From: an uncultured Amylibacter sp.
Lineage (GTDB): Bacteria > Pseudomonadota > Alphaproteobacteria > Rhodobacterales > Rhodobacteraceae
Length of the DNA stretch: 5,072 nucleotides
NCBI GenBank assembly: GCA_938001995.1
Contig: CALLAV010000275.1
Coordinates: 1-5,072, forward strand
Direction of reading: 5' to 3'
The number at the start of each line of letters is the position of its first letter. The stretch's first letter is position 1. This document shows positions 1 to 5,072 of this stretch, piece by piece. The notes beneath the pieces are model-generated. The model did not search any database. It was not told the origin of the DNA and saw nothing but the letters and a program-made list of their open reading frames with translations. Position numbers and translations under genes: made by a program.

Positions 1-327
1 GATTTCGGAAGATTGGCTGCGAACACTCTGCTAACCAAAACTAAATAAATGGAGACGTAGCGAATTACGGGTCGCCTTCCAATCTTCGATCCCGAGTTCG
101 CCCTGGATGGGCGCACTCGCGGACAGAAGCAAGCGACAGAGACACTGACTTCGATACATTTTGACGTGTTATCGAAACAATAAGCACGACAGGCAAGAAA
201 AATAGATCCGCAATTATAAGATATCACTATATAAATCAGTTTTTACAAACTGTACTAAATTCGATTCAAGGGTCGCCCACCATTAAATCTCAAAAAGCCA
301 AAGTTGTTTTGCTGCGGACCCAGCGGT
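1..327. other. Gene-free stretch, AT-rich toward its right end
   Basis: I find no supportable gene here. A plus-strand frame stays open from 61 to 183 but has no start codon, no ribosome binding site and no recognisable protein motif. Composition shifts to AT-rich from about 180 to 260. Small structures seen: AAGATTGG at 9-16 is inverted at 79-86, and CAGTTT (237-242) and AAACTG (247-252) form a 6-bp hairpin with a 4-base loop. Neither hairpin has the T-run expected of an intrinsic terminator for the cytochrome gene that ends at 328 on the minus strand. The only suggestive landmark is the tRNA-end-like stretch at 260-282, listed separately. Confidence 0.5.
260..282 (+). other. tRNA 3'-end-like fragment, possible attachment-site scar
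   Basis: Read as tRNA positions 54-76, this gives T-loop TTCGATT, C61, AAGG, acceptor strand GTCGCCC, discriminator A and CCA. The distance from T-loop to CCA (23 bases) is exactly that of the intact tRNA-Gly at 2671-2744. The bases upstream cannot form the other half of the T-stem (CTAAA against CAAGG), and no GGGCGAC 5' acceptor half lies at a suitable distance, so this is not a whole tRNA. Tyrosine-recombinase elements often integrate into tRNA 3' ends and leave such a copy at the far end. In this orientation the element would lie to the left. Chance resemblance remains possible. Confidence 0.3.
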
Positions 328-771
328 TCAGTGCGTTGGGTTTTGTCCGTCTTGTATCTTGCGTACCTGATCAGGCCAAGTGGATCTGATATACGCTAGG
401 ATATCCCAAATATCTGCATCTGAAAGCGTGTCCCCGAACCCCTGCATGCCGCTGTTGAAATCTGAAAGTCCACGCAGCGCCAGAGCATCGCGCCCCCCAA
501 GTTTTGTGTACTCAAACAGCAGTTTGTTGTCGTGATGCCATGTATGTCCTGTTGCATCGTGCGGCGGGGCTGGCAGCGTGCCATCATCGTTTGGGGTTTG
601 CCAATTTGGTTGGCCTTCAAGGTTGGCGCCATGGCAAGAGGCGCAGTTTTCTGCATAAAGGTGCTGGCCTACGTCCACATTGCGACCTTTCCAATCATGG
701 TCTGCGAGTGTCGGTGTTCCAATCAAACAGGTTGTGAAAATTGCGCCGAGGACAAAGCTGGTTCGGTTCAT
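328..771 (-). CDS. Small periplasmic c-type cytochrome
   Basis: A 147-residue secreted class I-like cytochrome c, expected to carry one covalent haem in the periplasm and to pass single electrons. Residues 1-23 form a signal peptide (MNRTS, a hydrophobic stretch, then a TLA-D cleavage site). The haem motif CASCH is at 43-47, and M109 in GMQGF is the likely sixth ligand. The end, LSDADIWDILAYIRSTWP, is the typical C-terminal helix of this family. An HTWHH cluster lies at 76-80. The same frame stays open upstream to 1206, but that part reads as noise across the neighbouring gene. The ATG at 771 starts a proper signal peptide and has AAGGA 11 bases upstream. It lies 59 bases after the glutaredoxin-MauE gene on the same strand and is probably co-transcribed from the copper-type promoter at 1624-1654. 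The physiological electron partner is unknown. Confidence 0.9.
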   Translation of the reverse strand: MNRTSFVLGAIFTTCLIGTPTLADHDWKGRNVDVGQHLYAENCASCHGANLEGQPNWQTPNDDGTLPAPPHDATGHTWHHDNKLLFEYTKLGGRDALALRGLSDFNSGMQGFGDTLSDADIWDILAYIRSTWPDQVRKIQDGQNPTH

Positions 772-830
772 TGTGATCTTGATCCTTTTTCTGGGAGCTT
801 GGCCTGTGGTTTTAGAACATGCATGCGATT

Positions 831-1583
831 TCAGGCCAGCTTGGCCAGCATCCACAGGGCCATGCCGATCATCATAAGGTTCTCTGTAAGCGAGACAAAA
901 CCAAGGGGGACGCTGCTGTCTCCGCCAACACAAGCGCATTTTAATTCTCGTTTGTCGATGTAGACCGCTTTGAAAACACTGATTGCGCCGATGGTTGCAA
1001 CGAACAGGGCAGCGGGTGCGGACAGCCATGTGAGGACGCCTGCGACCATGAGCAATCCCGCGCCAGTTTCCACAAACGGATAGACATAACCGTATCGCAC
1101 CCAGCGTTGTGCCAGAAGGTCGTAGTTGAGAAACATGGTGGCGAATTTTTCCACATCTTGCAGTTTTTGCAAGCCAAGCAGGACCATGGAAATGGCGATG
1201 AACCATTCAACGGTGCGAACTGCAAAAACTGTGCCAAGGGCAACCCAAGTGAGTGTAACGGCGAGGAGGGCGGCCACAGAAAACAGCGCGATAACAGGTT
1301 TGTAGGTAAGCGCGGTTGCATCTGCGACGGGTTTGCCAAAATGGGCGCTTAAATCGTCAAATCCGCCAATACGTTTGCCATCAATAAAGGTTTGCGGTGT
1401 GGATTTGACACTGTGTTCGGCTTTGAACGCGTCAATATCATCGCGTGTGGTCAGGTGATTGTCTTGAACGACAAATCCGTTACGTTCCAAAAGCGCCTTG
1501 GCCTTTAGGCCGTGTGGGCACATGTGATCCGTCATCACCATTCTATACAGAATGGCCGTTTTGGAAGCAGACTCTTTGGGCAT
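831..1583 (-). CDS. Glutaredoxin-MauE fusion, redox-associated membrane protein
   Basis: A 250-residue two-domain protein. Residues about 10-85 are a glutaredoxin fold: CPHG at 22-25 is the active site with only one cysteine (monothiol type), and STPQTFIDGKRIGG around 61-74 holds the cis-proline and glutathione-binding loop. Residues about 93-250 are a MauE/DoxX-like membrane domain with about five hydrophobic segments (about 94-120, 123-140, 168-187, 189-207, 228-248). A Cys-Ala-Cys pair is at 216-218, in the GG-rich loop where MauE relatives carry cysteines. MauE proteins are linked to disulfide handling in methylamine dehydrogenase maturation, but no mau genes are present here. I chose the ATG at 1583 over 1592 because AAGGA lies 8 bases upstream of 1583, whereas the 1592 ATG overlaps that site. 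The gene is preceded by a CueR/HmrR-type promoter, so the inferred role is thiol or disulfide management under copper stress. There is no signal peptide, so the glutaredoxin domain is probably cytoplasmic. Confidence 0.88.
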   Translation of the reverse strand: MPKESASKTAILYRMVMTDHMCPHGLKAKALLERNGFVVQDNHLTTRDDIDAFKAEHSVKSTPQTFIDGKRIGGFDDLSAHFGKPVADATALTYKPVIALFSVAALLAVTLTWVALGTVFAVRTVEWFIAISMVLLGLQKLQDVEKFATMFLNYDLLAQRWVRYGYVYPFVETGAGLLMVAGVLTWLSAPAALFVATIGAISVFKAVYIDKRELKCACVGGDSSVPLGFVSLTENLMMIGMALWMLAKLA

Positions 1584-1597
1584 TTCAAGCATCCTTG

Positions 1598-1627
1598 AAC
1601 AGGTGACTCGGATTTATTCCACCTGTT
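1598..1627. repeat. 8-bp inverted repeat overlapping the -10 and start region
   Basis: AACAGGTG at 1598-1605 is perfectly inverted as CACCTGTT at 1620-1627, with 14 bases between. The right arm overlaps the proposed -10 (1624-1629), and the left arm falls in the expected leader of the glutaredoxin-MauE message. Transcription would start near 1617, so most of one arm would not be in the RNA. That fits a DNA operator better than an RNA hairpin. A chance repeat cannot be excluded. Confidence 0.4.
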
Positions 1628-1654
1628 TAGTCCTTCCAGTAACTGGAAGGTCAA
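1624..1654 (-). promoter_or_regulatory. CueR/HmrR-type copper-responsive promoter and operator
   Basis: Read on the minus strand: -35 TTGACC (1654-1649), a 19-base spacer (1648-1630), then -10 TAAACA (1629-1624). The spacer carries a 19-base dyad, CCTTCCAGTAACTGGAAGG on the plus strand (1632-1650), perfect except for its central base. An over-long 19-base spacer with the operator between -35 and -10 is the hallmark of MerR-family promoters. The TTGACCTTCC-N7-GGAAGG pattern matches the CueR/HmrR copper-efflux operators known from copA promoters, rather than ZntR or SoxR sites. It points at the glutaredoxin-MauE gene, whose start lies about 40 bases downstream of the -10. The regulator gene is not in the window, so it must act from elsewhere. 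The metal is inferred to be Cu(I), perhaps also Ag or Au. Confidence 0.85.
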
Positions 1655-1666
1655 GGAGTCTTTGGC

Positions 1667-2521
1667 TTACGCCTCGTCAACAACGGGATTTGAACAGACA
1701 CCAATGCCTTCGATTTCCACGGAAACCACGTCGCCAGGTTTCAAAAACCGTGGCGGTGTTCGGGCGTGGCCGACACCAGGAGGTGTGCCCATCGCGATCA
1801 TATCGCCGGGTTCCAGTGTAGCAAATTCGGAAATGGTCGCGATGGTTTTAGCAACGGGCCACATCATTTCAGATGTATTGGCGGATTGCATGACCTCGGT
1901 GCCGATGCGGCTTTCGATCTTTAAACCTGCGCAGCCTTCGGGCAGTTCTTCGGGGGTCACAACCACGGGACCAATCGCGCCCGTGCTGTCAAAGTTCTTA
2001 CCTGGCGTCCATTGGTGCGTTTTACGCTGATAGTCACGCACGGAGCCGTCATTAAACAGCGTGTATCCAAAAACGTGATTATAGGCGTCTTCTTCTTTGA
2101 TATGTCGCCCCCCGATGCCAATCACCAGCATCAGCTCCACTTCGTAATCGAGTTTTTCTGACGCAGCCGGGCGCACCATCGGCGCCCCTGCAGGCATCAG
2201 CGAGTTGTGACCGCGCATGAATAGGGCAGGGTAGGTGGGAATCTCGTATCCGCCTTCTTTGACGTGATCGACATAGTTTAGGCCAAGGCAGATAACTTTG
2301 CCCGGACGTTCAATGGGCAAAGCAGGGACAATATCGGACACAGCTATTTTCGGGGCAGTGGCGATTTGCGATTCTAACGGTTGCAGGGCGCCAGGAATGT
2401 TGATCAGGCCCATCAGATCTGTGCCAATGTCGGGGGAAAGCTCTGTCAGATTGACGGCTGTATCGTCAGTTACAAGAAAAACTGAAGCTGCGTCGTTATG
2501 CTCACCCACCAAATAGCGCAT
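1667..2521 (-). CDS. Fumarylacetoacetate hydrolase (FAH) family protein
   Basis: A 284-residue cytoplasmic enzyme of the FAH fold, which hydrolyses, isomerises or decarboxylates 2-keto-acid or acylpyruvate compounds using a divalent metal. A divergent N-terminal part (1-70) precedes the catalytic domain. GLNYVDH at 80-86 supplies the conserved histidine, E127 and E129 (LDYEVEL) and D158 (FNDGSVRDYQ) are the expected metal ligands, and WTPGKNFD (171-178) and MGTPPGVG (244-251) are characteristic loops. Length is normal for the stand-alone group annotated as acylpyruvase, ureidoglycolate lyase or hydroxyhepta-diene-dioate isomerase. The substrate cannot be told from sequence. The ATG at 2521 has AAGGG 7 bases upstream. 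The stop lies only 12 bases from the -35 of the copper-type promoter, with no terminator visible, so read-through into the next gene is possible. A short ATTCG-CC-CGAAT dyad (2546-2557) lies in its upstream region. Confidence 0.92.
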   Translation of the reverse strand: MRYLVGEHNDAASVFLVTDDTAVNLTELSPDIGTDLMGLINIPGALQPLESQIATAPKIAVSDIVPALPIERPGKVICLGLNYVDHVKEGGYEIPTYPALFMRGHNSLMPAGAPMVRPAASEKLDYEVELMLVIGIGGRHIKEEDAYNHVFGYTLFNDGSVRDYQRKTHQWTPGKNFDSTGAIGPVVVTPEELPEGCAGLKIESRIGTEVMQSANTSEMMWPVAKTIATISEFATLEPGDMIAMGTPPGVGHARTPPRFLKPGDVVSVEIEGIGVCSNPVVDEA

Positions 2522-2627
2522 GTGATATCCCTTAGATTCCTAATAATTCGCCCGAATAGGCCTGATTTTACGCATAATGGCAACAAATGATTGGCGGGTT
2601 AACCATGGGGGGAGGCAAATCTGCCGC

Positions 2628-2656
2628 TTGACCATCCGAGCGCATTAAAATAAATC
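2628..2656 (+). promoter_or_regulatory. Probable sigma-70-type promoter for tRNA-Gly
   Basis: CTTGACC gives a -35 of TTGACC at 2628-2633, five of six bases to consensus. After 17 bases comes TAAATC at 2651-2656, a weak -10 within an AT-rich run. Transcription would begin about 2663, some 8 bases before the mature tRNA 5' end. A better-looking TAAAAT at 2646-2651 is only 12 bases from the -35, too close to be its partner. Confidence 0.5.
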
Positions 2657-2670
2657 AAAAAAACTGGTTC

Positions 2671-2744
2671 GCGGGCGTTGTGTAGTGGTAAGACCTTAGC
2701 CTTCCAAGCTAATGACGCGGGTTCGATTCCCGCCGCCCGCTCCA
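2671..2744 (+). tRNA. trnG: tRNA-Gly, anticodon TCC
   Basis: A complete tRNA. Acceptor strands GCGGGCG (2671-2677) and CGCCCGC (2734-2740) pair perfectly over 7 bp, followed by T at the discriminator position, usual for glycine tRNAs, and an encoded CCA (2742-2744). The anticodon stem TTAGC/GCTAA encloses loop CTTCCAA at 2701-2707, giving anticodon TCC (2703-2705), which reads GGA and GGG. The T-arm is GCGGG-TTCGATT-CCCGC and the D-loop contains AGTGGTAA. It is followed after 62 bases by the ABC exporter gene with no clear terminator in between, so the two may share a transcript that is cut by tRNA-processing RNases. Confidence 0.97.
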
Positions 2745-2806
2745 GTCTAATCCCGCAGCCGTCGAAACAGGCCCTTTCGTCCTGCACCAACCGACAGGCA
2801 AGGCTG

Positions 2807-4603
2807 ATGGCTCAAGATAGCGGTATTGATGCGGATCCGTTGACGCGGGAAAAATCCAAGACTGTTGGACCATTGCGTGGGCTTGCACCGTATCTGTTGC
2901 CTTACAAATTTATGATTACATTGGCGCTGAGCGCGTTGTTGGTGACGGCGGGGTTGTCGCTGGTTCTACCGCTGGCGGTGCGGCGCGTGGTCGATGGGTT
3001 TTCAGCCGGCACGACCGAGCAGATGGATCAGTATTTTGGTGCGGCCATCGCGGTTGCGGCCTTGCTCGCGATTGGTACAGGCTTGCGGTATTATTTTGTG
3101 ACGCGGCTTGGCGAACGGGTTGTGGCCGACATTCGCATGGCGGTTTACAATAAAATGATCGGCATGAGCCCCGCGTTTTTTGATCGTTTGATGACCGGTG
3201 AGGTCTTGAGCCGCATCACCACAGACACGACCCTGATCTTGTCTGTGATCGGTTCCTCTGTGTCGGTTGCGCTGCGTAACGTGTTGATTTTATTTGGCGG
3301 TTTGGTGTTGATGTTCTTTACATCGGCCAAGTTGACGGGGGCGGTATTGCTGATCGTACCGCTGGTTTTGGTGCCGATTTTGGTGCTGGGGCGACGGGTG
3401 CGCACGCTGAGCCGCGAAAATCAGGACAAAATCGCTGAAAGCTCTGGCAACGCAAACGAAACCTTGCTTGCCAGCCAAACAGTGCAGGCGTTTACCCATG
3501 AAGCCATCAGCCGCGCGCGGTTTGGTGGGCTGACCGAACAAGCGTTTGAAGCGGCGCGCCAGCGCATCGGGGCGCGTGCGTGGATGACAGTGATCGTGAT
3601 ATTCCTGATCTTTACTGGGATTGTTGGCGTTCTGTGGCTTGGCGCGCGCGATGTGCGCAACGAAGCGATTTCGCCAGGCGCCTTGGTGCAATTCCTGATT
3701 TATGCGATCCTTGTGGCAGGGGCCGTGGCTGCGCTGTCCGAGATTTGGTCGGAGTTGCAGCGGGCGGCAGGTGCGACAGAGCGATTGGTGGAATTATTGA
3801 CGGCTGATGACCCAGTTGAGGATGCGCCCGACGCAGGCGCAATGCCGCTGCCAGTTAAAGGGGTGGTCGCGTTTGAAGGGGTCACGTTCCGCTATCCGTC
3901 GCGCCCTAAGGTTGCAGCGCTCGATGGGTTCGATCTGAATATTCAGGCGGGGGAAACCATTGCGCTGGTTGGGCCATCAGGGGCAGGGAAGTCCACAGTG
4001 TTCCAATTGTTGCTGCGCTTCTTTGACCCAAGCGAGGGCCGGGTGGTCATTGATGGGACAGATATTGCCAGTGTTCAGCGCGAAGAGTTTCGCAAGCACA
4101 TTGCCTATGTCCCACAAGACCCTGTTATCTTTGCAACATCCGCGCTGGAAAATATTCGCTTTGGGCGCCCCGATGCCAGCGACGCCGAGGTGATTGCAGC
4201 AGCCAAAGCAGCCGCGGCGGATGCGTTTTTGACGGCACTGCCCGAAGGATACAATAGTTTTGTCGGAGAGCGTGGCGTGATGCTGTCAGGTGGCCAAAAA
4301 CAACGTATTGCCATTGCCCGTGCCATCTTGCGCGATGCGCCGGTTTTGTTGCTGGATGAAGCAACCTCGGCGCTAGATGCAGAAAGCGAACGGCTGGTGC
4401 AAGACGCGTTTGATACCCTATCCCAAGACCGCACAACCTTGGTAGTAGCGCACCGTTTGGCGACAGTGAAACAAGCAGACCGGATCATCGTTTTAGATGG
4501 CGGCAAAGTCGTTGCACAAGGCACGCATGATGCGTTGGTGGCTGAAGGTGGGCTATATGCACGGCTGGCGAAATTGCAGTTTACCGATGGGTTGATTGGG
4601 TAA
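2807..4603 (+). CDS. MsbA-like ABC exporter, fused permease and ATPase
   Basis: A 598-residue half-transporter that should work as a homodimer in the inner membrane, exporting a lipid-like or hydrophobic substrate by ATP hydrolysis. The substrate is not known. Residues about 28-335 form the six-helix exporter domain, including FFDRLMTGEVLSRITTD, the coupling-helix segment at 124-140. The nucleotide-binding domain runs about 352-590: A-loop Y363 (FRYPSRP), Walker A GPSGAGKST 389-397, Q-loop VPQDP 435-439 (Q437), signature LSGGQKQR 493-500, Walker B VLLLD with E518, D-loop SALD 521-524 and H-loop VAHR with H549. All catalytic residues are intact. It most resembles the MsbA-related group typical of alphaproteobacteria. 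The frame is open back to 2678, but that part lies inside tRNA-Gly. The ATG at 2807 is chosen because AGG/AAGG lies just upstream (2796-2803) and the N-terminus then has normal length. Confidence 0.93.
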   Translation: MAQDSGIDADPLTREKSKTVGPLRGLAPYLLPYKFMITLALSALLVTAGLSLVLPLAVRRVVDGFSAGTTEQMDQYFGAAIAVAALLAIGTGLRYYFVTRLGERVVADIRMAVYNKMIGMSPAFFDRLMTGEVLSRITTDTTLILSVIGSSVSVALRNVLILFGGLVLMFFTSAKLTGAVLLIVPLVLVPILVLGRRVRTLSRENQDKIAESSGNANETLLASQTVQAFTHEAISRARFGGLTEQAFEAARQRIGARAWMTVIVIFLIFTGIVGVLWLGARDVRNEAISPGALVQFLIYAILVAGAVAALSEIWSELQRAAGATERLVELLTADDPVEDAPDAGAMPLPVKGVVAFEGVTFRYPSRPKVAALDGFDLNIQAGETIALVGPSGAGKSTVFQLLLRFFDPSEGRVVIDGTDIASVQREEFRKHIAYVPQDPVIFATSALENIRFGRPDASDAEVIAAAKAAAADAFLTALPEGYNSFVGERGVMLSGGQKQRIAIARAILRDAPVLLLDEATSALDAESERLVQDAFDTLSQDRTTLVVAHRLATVKQADRIIVLDGGKVVAQGTHDALVAEGGLYARLAKLQFTDGLIG

Positions 4604-4621
4604 ACGACGTTTTTTCGTTTA
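4601..4621 (+). terminator. Weak candidate terminator after the ABC exporter
   Basis: TAAACGA (4601-4607) and TCGTTTA (4615-4621) pair over 7 bp around a 7-base loop, and the stem begins with the gene's own stop codon. The T-run (six T, 4610-4615) sits in the loop rather than after the stem. A shorter AAAC/GTTT hairpin directly before the T-run would be very weak. It could terminate inefficiently or simply be a 3'-end structure. Confidence 0.3.
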
Positions 4622-4667
4622 AAATCAATGCGCATGATTAATGCAAAGTTAATTAAGACACTGCTCC

Positions 4668-4706
4668 TATGAAGCGTCTTGTAAGACGCGTCTAAAAGAG
4701 CGTCTT
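4668..4706. repeat. GCGTCTT / AAGACGC / GCGTCTT repeat set, alternative hairpins
   Basis: GCGTCTT (4674-4680) is followed after GT by its complement AAGACGC (4683-4689), then by a second GCGTCTT (4700-4706). The middle arm can pair with the left arm (2-base gap, so effectively a 6-bp stem with a 4-base loop) or with the right arm (10-base loop), but not both. A 10-bp palindrome AGACGCGTCT (4684-4693) is nested inside. The set begins with TATGAAGC (4668-4675), which recurs inside the neighbouring palindrome at 4722-4729. It lies between converging genes with no T-run, so it is not a standard terminator. It may be a REP-like element or an RNA-end stabiliser. Confidence 0.65.
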
Positions 4707-4708
4707 GT

Positions 4709-4734
4709 TTGAAGCTTCATATATGAAGCTTCAA
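4709..4734. repeat. Perfect 26-bp palindrome made of two nested palindromes
   Basis: Each 13-base half is the exact reverse complement of the other. It is built as TGAAGCTTCA, TATA, TGAAGCTTCA, and each 10-base unit is itself a palindrome, so the element is both a direct and an inverted repeat. In RNA it would form a long stem. The right flank is GGGAGG and the left flank on the other strand is ACAAGACGC, so there is no T-run on either side. It could be a protein-binding site with two half-sites, a mobile repeat unit or a 3'-end hairpin. Its function is not known. Confidence 0.8.
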
Positions 4735-4887
4735 GGGAGGCGTGTCTTAAATTTCACAGGGCAAAAACGCCTTAACGGCCCTTGGCAATTAACCACAGTC
4801 AACTGGTGGTGCGTGACAGATCTATAAACCCTTGGCTTGTAAGACGTTTGTGGAAAGACTGGTGCCCTTGGATTTTCGCCAAACACT
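4735..4887. other. Remainder of the gap between converging genes
   Basis: I see no supportable gene. Repeated words are present: CCCTTGG at 4779-4785, 4829-4835 and 4865-4871, ACTGGTG at 4802-4808 and 4858-4864, and CTTGTAAGACG at 4836-4846, identical to 4678-4688. AGGCGT (4738-4743) is inverted as ACGCCT (4767-4772), and an imperfect dyad (ACCACAGT against ACTGGTGGT) spans 4792-4810. A 34-codon plus-strand frame starting at 4723 lacks a ribosome binding site. The repeated words may be decayed copies of a short repeat or chance in a small region. Confidence 0.45.
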
Positions 4888-5072
4888 TTAATACAGCAGC
4901 GCATCCCGTTCGTCTTGCGCCATATCTGTGAATGCAGCCCCTTGCCAGACAAGCAATCGCGCCGCATTGAACCAAACGGCGAGCGCTTCGCGAAACGTCA
5001 TACGAATGCCTGCACGGATCCGCTCTCCACGAAACTTTCGAGCATGAGCCAGAGTAATTTTTTGTGCCCCAA
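4888..5072 (-). CDS. C-terminal part of an unrecognised protein, cut by the window edge
   Basis: A minus-strand frame enters from the right edge and runs 60 residues to a TAA at 4888-4890, ending AAFTDMAQDERDALLY. The product is not recognised. It reads like real protein: balanced composition, GC-rich third positions like those of its neighbours, a basic stretch (ARKFRGERIRAGIR) followed by a predicted amphipathic to hydrophobic helix (FREALAVWFNAARLLVW) and an acidic end. An internal ATG at 5001 could start a 37-residue peptide, but the open frame continues beyond the edge, so a longer gene is more likely. It converges on the ABC exporter gene. Confidence 0.55.
   Translation of the reverse strand, partial: GAQKITLAHARKFRGERIRAGIRMTFREALAVWFNAARLLVWQGAAFTDMAQDERDALLY

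Noticed and set aside
61..183. Open plus-strand frame of 40 codons
   Set aside because: It lacks a start codon, a ribosome binding site and any family motif, so it cannot be told from chance.
772..1206. Upstream extension of the cytochrome c frame
   Set aside because: It lies across the coding region of the glutaredoxin-MauE gene and has no protein-like features. The ATG at 771 starts a clear signal peptide.
1632..1650. Palindrome read as a terminator for the FAH gene
   Set aside because: The dyad has almost no loop and no T-run, and it fits exactly between a -35 and -10 with MerR-type spacing, so it is an operator.
2599..2790. Minus-strand 63-codon frame containing AGIEPASLAW
   Set aside because: It lies antisense to tRNA-Gly. 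The AGIEPAS-type peptide is a well-known false protein produced by translating the complement of tRNA genes.
2678..2806. Upstream extension of the ABC exporter frame
   Set aside because: It begins inside the tRNA-Gly gene and has no ribosome binding site. The start at 2807 gives a normal N-terminus.
4669..4695. Eight-codon frame MKRLVRRV as a leader peptide with attenuator-like alternative folds
   Set aside because: There is no ribosome binding site, and no plus-strand gene lies downstream within the window for it to control.
4723..4827. 34-codon plus-strand frame starting inside the palindrome
   Set aside because: No ribosome binding site or recognisable motif. The start codon arises from the palindrome itself.
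4674..4846. CRISPR-like array from the repeated CTTGTAAGACG word
   Set aside because: The repeats are too short and irregularly spaced, with no constant repeat-spacer pattern and no cas genes.
4731..4967. 78-codon minus-strand frame
   Set aside because: It overlaps the more protein-like frame ending at 4888 and runs through the repeat-rich gap. Its composition is not convincing.

Overview
The window looks like chromosome from an alphaproteobacterium, most likely a marine Rhodobacterales (Roseobacter-group) species. This is inferred from the protein styles (an alphaproteobacterial MsbA-like ABC exporter, a glutaredoxin-MauE fusion, a FAH-family enzyme) and moderate GC coding DNA; no rRNA or other phylogenetic marker is present.

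Layout. Positions 1-327 hold no supportable gene. They are AT-rich toward the right and contain, at 260-282, a stretch that reads like the last 23 bases of a tRNA including CCA, possibly the scar of an integrated element. Three minus-strand genes follow, transcribed right to left: a FAH-family hydrolase/isomerase (2521-1667), a monothiol glutaredoxin fused to a MauE-type membrane domain (1583-831), and a small secreted c-type cytochrome (771-328). Between the first and second is a near-textbook MerR-family copper promoter of the CueR/HmrR type: TTGACC, a 19-base spacer carrying a CCTTCC-N7-GGAAGG dyad, then TAAACA. The last two genes therefore look like a copper (or silver/gold) inducible thiol-redox and cytochrome unit. 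The regulator gene itself is not in the window.

On the plus strand, a complete tRNA-Gly(TCC) with encoded CCA (2671-2744) has its own plausible promoter. It is followed after 62 bases by a 598-residue half-size ABC exporter (2807-4603), with no clear terminator between them.

The right end (4604-4887) is a gap between converging genes and is packed with inverted repeats, including a perfect 26-bp palindrome and a GCGTCTT/AAGACGC/GCGTCTT set that can fold in two exclusive ways. A minus-strand reading frame that enters from outside the window ends at 4888; its product is not recognised.

The most interesting parts are the copper-type control of a glutaredoxin-MauE/cytochrome pair, the structured repeat cluster at 4668-4734, and the tRNA-end-like scar at 260-282.
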